Source of the DNA: DASTFY01 sp963813375
GTDB taxonomy: Bacteria > Actinomycetota > Acidimicrobiia > Acidimicrobiales > Ilumatobacteraceae
NCBI GenBank assembly: GCA_963813375.1
Contig: CAWEYT010000008.1
Location: forward strand, 62,001 to 126,000
Direction of reading: 5' to 3'
DNA: 64,000 nucleotides
In this document: in pieces, positions 1 to 7,867 of the stretch
Position numbering within the stretch: the stretch's first letter is position 1
How the letters are laid out: each line of letters starts with the position of its first letter
Notes under the pieces: generated by a model
The model's database searches: none
Told to the model about the DNA's origin: nothing
What the model saw: the letters and a program-made list of their open reading frames with translations, nothing else
Translations under genes and position numbers: made by a program

Positions 1-530
1 GGTGGCGGGGTGGAGGTCTTCCGTCTCCCGCAGCCGGACCAGCGCGATGTCGTGGCTCGGGGACGTGCCGACGAGATCGGCGCGGATCGTCCGGTCGTCG
101 CTCAGCCGCACCTGGATCACGTCGGCGCCGTCCACCACGTGGGCGTTCGTCAGGACCAGCCCGTCGGCGGAGATGATCACGCCGGACCCGGCCCCGAACT
201 GCACGACCTCGTCGGCCGAAGCCTGCCCGAGCTGAATGGACACGACGGAGGGTGAGACACGTGCCAGCAGGGTCCGCAGGTCGAGGGCGCCGTCCGTCAG
301 GGCCGCCGGGGCGGCTTGGACCACCGTCGTCCCGGCTCGTGGTCTCGTCAGTGGCCGCCAGCCGGCCGGCCGCGAAGCCCACCCCGCCGGCCACGAGAGC
401 GCCCACCAGGCCGCCGGCGACGGCACCGCGCAGTCCGGGACGGGACCGACGCGCCGTGTGAGCGGGAGGCGCCGGCGGCGGGAACCCGGGATCGGGGGAG
501 GTGCCGGGATCGTCGAAGAAGTTGGCCATG
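1..530 (-). CDS. htrA: HtrA/DegP-type trypsin-like serine protease, N-terminal part, cut by window edge and frameshifted
   Basis: Membrane-anchored envelope protease/chaperone. From the ATG at 530 the protein has a Pro-rich cytoplasmic head, one hydrophobic Gly/Ala/Val segment (about residues 32-50) and then enters the protease domain. In the downstream frame the catalytic His sits in LTNAHVVDGAD and the catalytic Asp in HDIALVRL; the Ser lies beyond base 1. The head and protease domain are in different frames; the break (+1) lies near 320-345, so I read one gene with a sequence error. It sits beside an ECF sigma/anti-sigma pair and tatA, as in the mycobacterial sigE-rseA-htrA-tatB cluster, which supports a role in envelope stress. 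Confidence 0.85.
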
Positions 531-572
531 GGGGTCGCTCCGTGGTTGTATTGATCGTCCATCCGGGAACAG

Positions 573-598
573 AACGGCGGTCAAGAACGTCGAGTTCC
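573..598 (-). promoter_or_regulatory. Candidate ECF (SigE-type) promoter of htrA
   Basis: Read on the minus strand, GGAAC (598-594) is followed after exactly 17 bases by CGTT (576-573), matching the GGAAC-N16/17-CGTT pattern of ECF sigma promoters. The predicted transcript would begin near 565, about 35 bases before the htrA start at 530. The adjacent ECF sigma gene is the obvious candidate to use it. Inference from pattern only. Confidence 0.6.
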
Positions 599-604
599 TG
601 AGAT

Positions 605-623
605 TTCCCAGGCACACTGGGAA
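605..623. promoter_or_regulatory. Perfect inverted repeat between htrA and whiB (candidate operator)
   Basis: TTCCCAG (605-611), a 5-base spacer, then CTGGGAA (617-623): seven perfectly paired bases per arm. It overlaps the possible -35 of the whiB promoter and lies just upstream of the candidate htrA promoter, so a dimeric regulator here could control both genes. No regulator is recognised for this sequence. Confidence 0.5.
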
Positions 624-645
624 CTGGAAGCGGGCGAGCGACGTG
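619..645 (+). promoter_or_regulatory. Candidate ECF-type promoter of the whiB gene at 674
   Basis: GGGAAC (619-624), 17 bases, then CGTG (642-645), close to the ECF pattern but with G in place of the last T/C. The predicted start near 655 precedes the whiB ATG at 674. It mirrors the element found for htrA on the opposite strand. Weaker than that one because of the -10 mismatch. Confidence 0.4.
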
Positions 646-673
646 ACTGCTGCGTACCCGCGAGGAGCCGAAG

Positions 674-919
674 ATGGATGAGATGCTGAACGGCTGGATG
701 GCCGAGGGCAACTGTCGAAACCACCCGCCCGCTACGTTCTTCCCCTCTGACGGGGTGGGAGTCGACCGTGCCCGCAAGATCTGCGCCTCCTGCCCGGTCA
801 TCGAGAGCTGCCTCGAGTACGCACTCTCGCATCGCATCGAGCATGGCGTTTGGGGTGGCTGCTCGGAACGGGAGCGCCGCCGCATCCTCAAACGCCGCCG
901 CCTGGCGCTGGCGAACTAG
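674..919 (+). CDS. WhiB-family Fe-S transcriptional regulator
   Basis: 81-residue WhiB-like protein, an actinobacterial [4Fe-4S] regulator that usually works with the principal sigma factor. Four cluster cysteines are visible: one in EGNCRNH, two in CASCPV and one in CLEYAL, followed by the GVWGG turn and a basic Arg-rich tail (ERERRRILKRRR) that normally contacts DNA. The ATG at 674 has a purine-rich GAGGAG ribosome site at 662-667. It lies divergently from htrA and convergently with the anti-sigma gene, inside an envelope-stress cluster, so a role in redox or stress response is plausible but unproven. Which WhiB subclass it belongs to is not clear. Confidence 0.92.
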   Translation: MDEMLNGWMAEGNCRNHPPATFFPSDGVGVDRARKICASCPVIESCLEYALSHRIEHGVWGGCSERERRRILKRRRLALAN

Positions 920-983
920 CCGCCGCACGCTCGTCACGTCACCACTCAGCGTGGTCACCGGGCCGCGTTGAGCCTGTGGTCCT

Positions 984-1805
984 CTAGCCGAAGCCGAACG
1001 CCTCGAGGAGGCCCTCGCCGGCCCCCTGCACCCGGTCCATCAGTGACGGGTCGGGGCGGCGGGACTCGAGGTCGTCGGCCATCGAGGGAGCCGGTTCGGG
1101 GCCGACCAGCACCACGACGTTGGCGCCGACCTGTGCCAGGACGACGGGTGACGGATCGGCGGGGACGATCCACGCCCGGCCGCTGCTGAGCAGCCATCCT
1201 CTGGAGCCGGCAGGGAGGCGGTCCTCGCGGATGTCGTAACCCACGAAGACGAAGGCCGACAGGACCTCGTCACCGCTCGTGTAGGTCGCCTGTTGCGGCT
1301 GACCGACGTCGGTCAGCGACTGCAGGCGGTAGCTCCCCATCGAGGGAGGCAGGCCGAGCGCGGCGGCCTCCTGCTCGGTCTGGTGCTGTGCCGCCTCGTC
1401 CGCCGAGGTGTCCGGAGGCGTGGACTCCTCGTGGAGGCTGACCAGTGAGTTGAGGGCGGGCAGGCCACCCGACCGGTTGCCGGTCAGCCCGGTGAGCCCC
1501 ACCACCGCCAACCAGATCGAGGCCGTGGCGGCCAGGCTCACGGCCCCGGCCCGGATGACCCACCGGTCACGCCGCCGTCGGGGCCCGCTCGGGTCGAGCA
1601 GCATGCGCTCGAAGAACCCGAACGGCGTCTGGACCTCGGGGAGGCCCGAGACCCACTCCTTGGCCCGGCGGGTGGCCTCCAGCTCCCGCCCGCAGGTGGG
1701 GCAGGACTCGAGATGGGCGTCGACCGTGGCCCGCTCGGCCTCGGTGAGCTCGCCGTCCGCGTAGGCGCTGAGCAGGTCGCCCGGATGCACCGGCCCCCCG
1801 TTCAC
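984..1805 (-). CDS. rseA: Membrane anti-sigma factor with zf-HC2 zinc finger (RseA-like)
   Basis: About 273 residues. Start taken as GTG 1805, which overlaps the stop of the upstream sigma gene in the sequence GTGA; the frame stays open upstream but would run inside the sigma gene. The N-terminus has the anti-sigma zinc-finger pattern (HPGDLLSAYADGELT, then H-x3-C-x2-C in HLESCPTC), which binds the ECF sigma factor. A single transmembrane segment follows at about residues 94-116, then a large extracytoplasmic C-terminal domain. This is the typical layout of a membrane-bound sensor that releases its sigma factor on envelope stress. Translational coupling gives the 1:1 production expected of such a pair. 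The gene symbol is by context. Confidence 0.88.
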   Translation of the reverse strand: MNGGPVHPGDLLSAYADGELTEAERATVDAHLESCPTCGRELEATRRAKEWVSGLPEVQTPFGFFERMLLDPSGPRRRRDRWVIRAGAVSLAATASIWLAVVGLTGLTGNRSGGLPALNSLVSLHEESTPPDTSADEAAQHQTEQEAAALGLPPSMGSYRLQSLTDVGQPQQATYTSGDEVLSAFVFVGYDIREDRLPAGSRGWLLSSGRAWIVPADPSPVVLAQVGANVVVLVGPEPAPSMADDLESRRPDPSLMDRVQGAGEGLLEAFGFG

Positions 1806-2323
1806 GCGCTCAGCTCCTTGCGCAGCAGAGCCCGGCCGCGGTGGATCCGGCTCCTGACCGTCCCCGGGGGGATGTCGAGCGCGGACGCGATCTCGGCGTA
1901 GTCGAGGCCCACGACATCGCACAGGACGAGCGCGGCGCGGAAGTCGGGCGGGAGGGTGCGCAGCGCGTCCTGGACGTCCTCGGGCAGACGTTGCGCGGCG
2001 AGCGCGGCGTCGGGGTCGTCATCCACTCCGACGAGGGACTCGGGCAGGTCCGGGACCACCTCGAGGGGCCGCCGGCGGCGCTTCCTCACGTCATCGAGGA
2101 ACGCGTTCGTCGTGATCCTGCTCAACCAGCCCTCCAGCGAACCGGGCGTGAAGGTGGCGAGGCCCCGGCGAACCCGGAGCAGCACCTCCTGCACGAGGTC
2201 CTGTGCGTCGTCGTGGTTGCCCGTCAGGCGGTAGGCGACCGTGTAGAGGAAACGCCCGTGATCACGGGCCACCTCTTCCCAAGTGGGGACGCGGTCGTCG
2301 TCACCCGCTGACGGGTCCGTCAC
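1802..2323 (-). CDS. sigE: ECF RNA polymerase sigma factor (SigE-like)
   Basis: 173-residue sigma-70 family protein with only regions 2 and 4. Region 2 is clear (DDAQDLVQEVLLRV, then EGWLSRITTNAFLDDVRKRRRR), and region 4 has the usual helix-turn-helix (LPPDFRAALVLCDVVGLDYAEIA... PGTVRSRIHRGRALLRKEL). It directs polymerase to GGAAC/CGTT-type promoters; one is seen upstream of htrA. It sits between tatA (upstream, its stop lies after this start) and the anti-sigma gene (4-base overlap). Group assignment to SigE rests on the neighbours rather than on sequence alone. Confidence 0.9.
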   Translation of the reverse strand: MTDPSAGDDDRVPTWEEVARDHGRFLYTVAYRLTGNHDDAQDLVQEVLLRVRRGLATFTPGSLEGWLSRITTNAFLDDVRKRRRRPLEVVPDLPESLVGVDDDPDAALAAQRLPEDVQDALRTLPPDFRAALVLCDVVGLDYAEIASALDIPPGTVRSRIHRGRALLRKELSA

Positions 2324-2363
2324 CTGAAACGTCGCTCAGGAGTCGCCGGTTCCCGGCGCCGAG

Positions 2364-2568
2364 CTATGCGTCGTCGGGCTTGGCGGACTGCTCGGTCTTC
2401 GCGGACTGCTCGCTCTTGGCGGAGGGCTCCGTCCTTGTTGACGTCGGTGACGCCCTTCTTGAACTCCTTCTGGGCTTCACCGAGGCTGCGCGCCAGCTTC
2501 GGAAGCTGCGACCCACCGAAGAGGACCAGCACCACGACGGCGATGATCAGCCATTCCTGTGCACCCAT
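2364..2568 (-). CDS. tatA: Sec-independent translocase subunit TatA/TatB, frameshifted near C-terminus
   Basis: Twin-arginine translocation pore component: one N-terminal membrane helix (EWLIIAVVVLVLFGG), the hinge QLPKLARSLG and an amphipathic helix (EAQKEFKKGV). ATG at 2568. The continuous frame ends in a basic tail at 2320 that overlaps the sigma start, but a +1 shift near 2430 gives the normal acidic/polar TatA tail containing SAKSEQSAKTEQSAK and a stop at 2364-2366. I take the latter as real. Position beside sigE/rseA/htrA resembles the mycobacterial cluster, though there the tat gene lies at the other end. TatA versus TatB cannot be settled from this short sequence. Confidence 0.85.
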
Positions 2569-2619
2569 GCGGCCGACCGTACCACCTGGCCCTCTGAGCG
2601 GGTAGTGCAGGATGGGCCG

Positions 2620-3445
2620 GTGTTGGAGTGCGTGGTCAACGTCGAGCGAGGGGCGCCGCGGGGACGTGCTCGATCGCCTCGCCGGCGCCGCTGGTCGGGA
2701 CCTGCTCGACCTGCACCGCGACCCCCACCACCACCGCGCGGTCCTCACCCTGGTCGGTGAGGACGCCCCACGGGCCGTGGCGAGGGAGGCGGTCACCCTG
2801 CTCGATCTGCGCGCGCACGAGGGCGTCCACCCCCGACTGGGCGTCGTGGACGTCGTGCCCTTCGTCGCGCTCCGTGGGTCGACCATGGCGGACGCCGTGG
2901 CCGCGCGCGACGCCTTCGCGGCGTGGGCGGCCACCGAACTGGCGTTGCCCAGCTTCCTGTACGGGCCGGGCGAGGGCGACCCCACGCTGCCCGAGCTGCG
3001 GCGCGACGCCTGGACCGTGCGCCGTCCCGACCGGGGGCCGGCCCGGCCGCACCCGACGGCCGGTGCGGTGTGCGTGGGTGCCCGCCCCGTGCTGGTGGCG
3101 TACAACGTCTGGCTGGCCGGCGGCGACGTCGGACGGGCGCGTCAGGTGGCGACCGCCGTTCGTCGCCCGGCGATCCGTGCCCTCGGTCTGGCCGTGGGCG
3201 ATCGCACGCAGGTGAGCATGAACCTGGTCACCCCGGTCGAGCTCGGTCCGGCCGCCGCCTACGACCTCGTCAGGGACGAGGCGCGCGCCGCAGGAGCGGA
3301 GGTGGAGGGCGCCGAACTGGTCGGGCTCGTGCCCGAGGCCGTGCTGCGGGCAGTACCGCAGGCGCGCTGGCCGCAGCTCGATCTGGCCGCCGACCGCACG
3401 ATCGAGGCCCGGCTGGAGGCACGGGCGGCTGGCGTCAGGCCGTGA
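2620..3445 (+). CDS. ftcD: Glutamate formimidoyltransferase (formiminotransferase domain protein)
   Basis: Transfers a formimino group between formiminoglutamate and tetrahydrofolate (histidine catabolism/one-carbon pool). The family N-terminus, VLECVVNVSEGR, is recovered only if one extra base near 2644 is removed, so the gene starts at GTG 2620 (or TTG 2623) and is shifted +1. The signature with HEGVHPRLGVVDVVPF matches the conserved HPRMGATDVIPF region, and the C-terminal half (GDRTQVSMNLVTP) matches the second subdomain. About 275 residues, the length of the transferase domain alone; no cyclodeaminase domain. No other histidine-degradation gene is nearby. Confidence 0.82.
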
Positions 3446-3469
3446 CGTCGGGCCTCAGGCGTGCGTCGC

Positions 3470-3754
3470 TCAGGCCGTGACCATCGGGCGACGGGCGGCC
3501 TGGGCCCGTTGGCGACGGAGGCGCCGGCGCTCCCGTTCGGACATCCCGCCCCAGATGCCGAACTTCTCGCCGTTGACGAGTGCGTACTCGAGGCAGTCCA
3601 TGCGCACGACGCAGCCGCGGCACACCTCCTTGGCCTCCCGAGTCGACGCTCCCCGCTCGGGGAAGAAGAGGTCGGGGTCCACCCCCAGGCAGTTGGCCCG
3701 GTCCTGCCAGCTCCGGTCATCCAACCGGATGTTGACGATGTTGTAGTGCGTCAT
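3470..3754 (-). CDS. WhiB-family Fe-S transcriptional regulator (second copy)
   Basis: 94 residues, with four cluster cysteines at positions 22, 45, 48 and 54 (RANCLG, VCRGCVV, MDCLEY) and the turn FGIWGGMSERERRRLRRQR, the DNA-contacting tail. The N-terminus (DDRSWQDRANC) and the turn are closest to WhiB2/WhmD-type proteins linked to cell division and development, but subclass is inferred. It shares only the family motifs with the copy at 674. Its upstream region carries overlapping inverted repeats (3842-3876) about 100 bases from the ATG, suggesting dedicated control. Confidence 0.93.
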   Translation of the reverse strand: MTHYNIVNIRLDDRSWQDRANCLGVDPDLFFPERGASTREAKEVCRGCVVRMDCLEYALVNGEKFGIWGGMSERERRRLRRQRAQAARRPMVTA

Positions 3755-3841
3755 GGTGTGGCCTCCCTGCGTGTCGGCCGAAACGCCCTGGTAGCGGGGG
3801 ATCCCATGCGATCGACGCCATGTTGGCTACGGTGGAGCACA

Positions 3842-3876
3842 GGTGTGTAGTTACACCCTTGTGATTCCACGGGTGT
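3842..3876. promoter_or_regulatory. Overlapping inverted repeats upstream of whiB
   Basis: GGTGT (3842-3846) pairs with ACACC (3853-3857), and ACACCC (3853-3858) also pairs with GGGTGT (3871-3876) across 12 bases. The shared central arm and the local A+T content make this a likely operator or promoter region for the minus-strand whiB (start 3754). The rest of the 273-base gap 3755-4027 shows nothing else I recognise. Confidence 0.4.
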
Positions 3877-4027
3877 CATTCTCCACCATCGCGCCCGCCT
3901 CCGCAAGGGGGACCGCGGCGCGCCGGACCGCCCCGGCCCTGCGTATGGGCGCCTGTGGCGCCGTGCGTGTGGGGGCCGCCCGCGGCTCGGGACCGTCGCG
4001 AGACGCGGTCCCGTCCGCCGGGGACGG

Positions 4028-4927
4028 CTAGGTCGAGGGGGTCGGCGGGGGGACCTTCAGCTCCTGGCCGACGAAGAGGCTGTCCTCGAGGGTGGCGCCG
4101 TTGACCTCCAGCAGCCGCTCCACCGGGACGTCGAGCTTCTCGGCGATGGCCAGCCACCCGTCGCCCTCGACCACGGTGTAGGTCCCGAGCTCGGCAGCCG
4201 TCGTGGGCGGCACCGTGGTCGTGGTCACCCCGGTCGTCGTCGTGGTCGCTTGCGTCGTCGTCGAACTGCCGGACGTCGAGGGCTCAGTCCCTCCGGTGCT
4301 CACGTCCTCGCCGGAGTCGTCGGGACGGAGCAGGAGGAACGCGCCGACCACCAGCACGAGAGTCCCGACCGCGCCGGCCAGCACCCTGATCCGCCGCCGG
4401 CGGTAGACGCGACGTTGCGCGTCACCTGGGCGGGCCAGCACGTGCCCGAGCTCACGGGTGGTGTCCTGGAACGCGGTCGTCAGCGCGTGGTCGAGGTCGT
4501 CCCCCACGGCCAGCGACGCGCGCAGGGTCGACGCCGCCTCCTCGGCGCGCTCGGCGGCCGTGCCCTCCTCGAGGCCGAGCGTCCGGTCGACGTCGGGCAG
4601 GTCGAGCCCGAGCGAGTGGTGCAGCGCGATGACGTCGCGCTGGCCTCTGGGCAGCCCGCGCACGCGGCTCATGATCCGTTCCGTCGGACGATCCGGGTCG
4701 TCTGGATCAGGCTTGCGGGCCGCACAGCCGCGCAGGACGCTCCGGCGAACGGCCTGCTGGGGATCGGCCAGGTGGACGTAGCGGTCGAACGCGGAGGCGA
4801 AGGCCTCCTGCACGACCTCCTCCGCCTGCACTCGGGAGCCCACCAGCGCGGTCGCCATGCCGAACAACGGCCGGAAGTTCTCCCGGTACAGCTTTGCGAA
4901 GCCCCCCTCGGCTCCCCCCTCGACCAT
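4028..4927 (-). CDS. Sigma-70-like protein fused to a transmembrane helix and extracytoplasmic LysM domain
   Basis: 299 residues with an unusual order: sigma region 2-like at about 10-70 (YRENFRPLFGMATALVG, AEEVVQEAFASAFDRY), sigma region 4-like at about 88-137 (GLPRGQRDVIALHHSLGLDL...), a basic juxtamembrane stretch (VYRRRRIR, 174-181), one transmembrane helix (about 182-200), a Thr/Ser-rich linker (about 205-245) and a LysM domain (about 249-292, with YTVVEGDGWLAIAEKLDV and VGQELKVP). LysM binds peptidoglycan-like glycans, so the predicted topology is sigma inside and LysM outside. Region 2 looks like the SigE-family actinobacterial ECF proteins. It could be a membrane-tethered sigma factor or an inactive sigma fold used as an anchor. 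No proteolysis site or partner is visible. Confidence 0.8.
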   Translation of the reverse strand: MVEGGAEGGFAKLYRENFRPLFGMATALVGSRVQAEEVVQEAFASAFDRYVHLADPQQAVRRSVLRGCAARKPDPDDPDRPTERIMSRVRGLPRGQRDVIALHHSLGLDLPDVDRTLGLEEGTAAERAEEAASTLRASLAVGDDLDHALTTAFQDTTRELGHVLARPGDAQRRVYRRRRIRVLAGAVGTLVLVVGAFLLLRPDDSGEDVSTGGTEPSTSGSSTTTQATTTTTGVTTTTVPPTTAAELGTYTVVEGDGWLAIAEKLDVPVERLLEVNGATLEDSLFVGQELKVPPPTPST

Positions 4928-5047
4928 AGGCCCCCAGTCTGTCGAGTCCGGAGCCCCATGAGGGTTGGATGCTCGGCCGGCGCCCGTCGCGGTCAGCCGG
5001 TCGTCGGCGCGGTGCAGTCAGGCGCTCTCGCGGTCATCTGACCTGTT

Positions 5048-5062
5048 CGGATTGTGAATCCG
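5048..5062. promoter_or_regulatory. Short perfect inverted repeat upstream of the sigma-LysM gene
   Basis: CGGATT, spacer GTG, AATCCG. It lies about 120 bases upstream of the sigma-LysM start and 50 bases past the VWA gene stop, in one of the few less GC-rich patches here. It could be an operator or a weak terminator; neither is proven. Confidence 0.25.
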
Positions 5063-5111
5063 CGTCTCGCCACCCCGGCGCTGGGGGCGGCCGGTGAGAC
5101 TGGTCGGACCG

Positions 5112-7125
5112 TCAGCCGGCCTGGCGGCCCCGACCGGACTGCTGCCGCTTGTGCTCGATGAAGTCGACCAGCACGTAGTCACCGAGCGTCTCGGGCGTCG
5201 TGAAGAAGGCCCGGCCCCGGTTCATCTGGGTGAGCCGCTCCACGAAGGCCTTGAGGTAGCCGGTGGCGTCCAGCATGAAGGTGTTGATGCGGATGCCGTC
5301 CCTGGTGCAGCGGGCCACCTCCCGCAGCGTGGCCTCGATGGTCTCGGGCACCGGCGGGTAGTTGAAGAAGACATCACCGTCGCGGTCGATGTGGGCGGTC
5401 GGCTCGCCGTCGGTGATCATGATGATCTGCTTCGTCCCTGACTGCTTGGCCAGGAGCTGCCGGCTCAGGAGGAAGGCATGCTGCATGTTCGTGCCGTAGA
5501 CGAAGTCCCAGCTGACCTCTGGGAGCTGCTCGGGCTTGAGCACCCGGGCCACCTCGCTGAACCCCACGATGCCCAGGTAGTCGCGGGGGAACTGGCTGCT
5601 GATGAGCGAGTGCAGCGCCATGGCGACCTTCTTGGCGGAGAGGAAGTTGTCGCGCATGGGCATGGACAGCGACAGGTCGAGCATGAGCACCGTCGATGAG
5701 CGGGTGATGTTCTCGGTCAGCTCGATCTCGAAGTCGTCGGGCGAGAGCCGCACCGGCGTCCCCGATCCCTGGCGCCGCACCCCGTTGCGGATGGTGCGGT
5801 GCAGGTCGAGGTTGAACGGATCCCCGAACTCGTAGGGCTTGCTCTCGTAGCTGCGCTCGTGGCCGGTGCCGGTGCGGATCACCTCGTGCTGGCCCATCTT
5901 GTCCTTGGCCAGCTTGGTGAACAGGTCGGAGAGCGCGTTCTGACCGATCCGGCGAATGCCCTTGGGTGTCAGCTCCAGCCGCCCCTCGCGGTTCTCGATG
6001 AGCCCTGCGTCCTCCAGCATGCGCGGCCAGCTCGGCCAGGCGCTCCATCGAGCGGGCGGCATCGTCGCCGAGGAGATCACGCACGCGGTCGAGGTCGGCC
6101 TCGGCCAGCGCGCCGGGGTTGGCCGACCCCCGCATGAGGTTCTCGAGCTGATCGATGTCGCCGAGCTGCTGCATCATGTCGACGGCCTCGGAGAAGCCGA
6201 GCGGGTCCATGCCCTGGAAGTTGTAGGAGCGGTCCCAGCCCATCTGCGGGAACTGGGAACGCAGGTGCTGGCCGAGCTGGTCCATCTGCCAGCGCAGGTC
6301 CATGTCCTCCAGGAGCTCGTCCATGAGCTGCTGGAGCTGCGCCCGCTGCTCGGGGGTCATCGAGTTCAACATCGCCTGCATGGCGGCCATGCGCTGCGCC
6401 ATCACCTCGAGGAGCTCGTCCAGCGACTGGGGGTTCTCCGGGAAGAAGTCCCCGAAGCGCTCCATGAACTCCTCGAAGCGTGGGTCCTCGCCCCGCTCCC
6501 TGCGCTCGAGCATCTCGTTGAGCCCGGCCAGCATGTCCTTCAGCCGCTGCATCTGCTCGGGGCCGACGTTCTGCATGCCGGACGCCATCTGGTTCACGTA
6601 GTTCTGCATGAGCTGCTGGCGCAGCTGGTCGAGCAGCTCCTCGAACCGTTGCGAAGCCTCCTGCGAGGTGAACTCGTAGTCCTGGAGCTGGCGGACCTGC
6701 CCCGCCAGGTCGGGCGGCAGCATGTCGAGCTCCAGGTTGCGTTCCATGGCCGTGCTCTCGGCCAGCTCCCGGCGGCGTTCGTCGCCGCTGTCGCGGGCCT
6801 GGCGGACCTGGTCGTCCAGGGCCCGGCGCTCCTGGTCGAGGATGTCGCGCAACTCCTGCGCGATGTCGTCGTAGACGCCACCGAGGTTGTTCTGCTCCAG
6901 CAGGTCGGCGCGGCGGCGGCGCAGCTTCTCCATGAGCTCGCGCAAGCCCTGCAGGCGCTCACCGTTGCGGTCCCGGAACCCGCTCTGCATCATGCGCCGC
7001 AGCGCGTTGTTGAGGTCACCGTGGTACAGCAGGTCGTCGGTGATCTCCTCCAGGATGCTGTCGGCGTCCAGCTCGAAGCCGACCTGCGTGCCGTCCCACC
7101 GGGAGTAGGTGAACCTGGACGCCAT
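5112..7125 (-). CDS. VWA-domain protein with MIDAS motif (partner of MoxR-type ATPase), frameshifted
   Basis: About 670 residues from ATG 7125. The N-terminal two thirds are charged and helical, rich in Glu/Gln/Met, probably coiled-coil. After a +1 break near 6024 the frame continues through a winged-helix-like stretch (LIENREGRLELTPKGIRRIG) into a von Willebrand A domain with MIDAS residues DLSLS and ITDGEP. Such proteins pair with Mg-chelatase/MoxR AAA+ ATPases in chaperone-like complexes; the matching ATPase is at 9611-11038, as in the mycobacterial Rv0958/Rv0959 pair, but here two plus-strand genes lie between them. The substrate of the complex is unknown. Confidence 0.87.
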
Positions 7126-7256
7126 GGCTGGAGGGTACCGCCACCCGCCACCGGGCCTTCGCGGCGGGGCCGCTGCCACCGGGTGTTCACCGGGCGTTCG
7201 CCGGGAGTGCAAACTTTAGCAAGCACTTGGGTCCTCGTCCCGGTATCCTGGAGGCC

Positions 7257-7808
7257 ATGCGGGTCGAGCGCACCTTCGCCTTCGCGGACCTCTCCGGGTT
7301 CACGAACTACACCGCCGAGAACGGCGATGATGCCGCGGCGCGCGTGCTCGCCGACTTCCGGTCGATCACGAGGCGGCTGGCCTCGGACCGCGGGGTGCGG
7401 GTGGCGAAGTGGCTGGGTGACGGCTGCATGGTCGTCTCCATCGACCGCGACGGGATGATCGCCTTCGCGCTCGATCTGGAGCGCGAGGCGACTGCGGCCT
7501 GCGACCCGCTGTCGGTACGCATCGGCATGGCGACCGGTCTGGCCCTGCTGTTCGAGGGCGACGACTACATCGGTTCGGCCGTCAACCTCGCCGCCCGCCT
7601 GTGTGACGCCGCCGGGCCCGGCGAAGTCCTCGTCCCGGCCGACCAGACCCTCGAGCTTCCGGCCGGCGTCACGGCCACGCCGCACGGCGTCATCGAGCTG
7701 CGGGGCTTCCCGCTCCCTCTCACGGTCGGCTGCCTGACGGGCACCGCGATCGTCCAGGGGCGCAACGACACCGGCGAGCTCTGGACCCGCTCCCCCTTCG
7801 TCACCTGA
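7257..7808 (+). CDS. Class III adenylate/guanylate cyclase, single catalytic domain
   Basis: 183-residue stand-alone cyclase homology domain. The key residues appear intact: metal-binding Asp11 (FADLSGFT) and Asp55 (KWLGDG), substrate Lys51, and the transition-state pair Asn110/Arg114 in GSAVNLAARL. No membrane, HAMP or sensor domain. It should act as a soluble dimer making cAMP or cGMP; nucleotide choice cannot be fixed from sequence. ATG 7257 follows a GGAGG only two bases away, so the ribosome site may be weak or the message leaderless; an upstream in-frame start at 7227 exists but seems less natural. It sits between the VWA and ATPase genes. Confidence 0.88.
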   Translation: MRVERTFAFADLSGFTNYTAENGDDAAARVLADFRSITRRLASDRGVRVAKWLGDGCMVVSIDRDGMIAFALDLEREATAACDPLSVRIGMATGLALLFEGDDYIGSAVNLAARLCDAAGPGEVLVPADQTLELPAGVTATPHGVIELRGFPLPLTVGCLTGTAIVQGRNDTGELWTRSPFVT

Positions 7809-7867
7809 GCCCTTCGGCCGGCCTGGGGAGTCCGGTCGGCACGCGGCCGCACGACTAGCGTGGGCAG

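Noticed and set aside
5956..7458. 500-residue open frame on the plus strand opposite the VWA gene
   Set aside because: It mirrors the high-GC codon pattern of the real minus-strand gene, shows no family motif and overlaps a protein with MIDAS and conserved regions.
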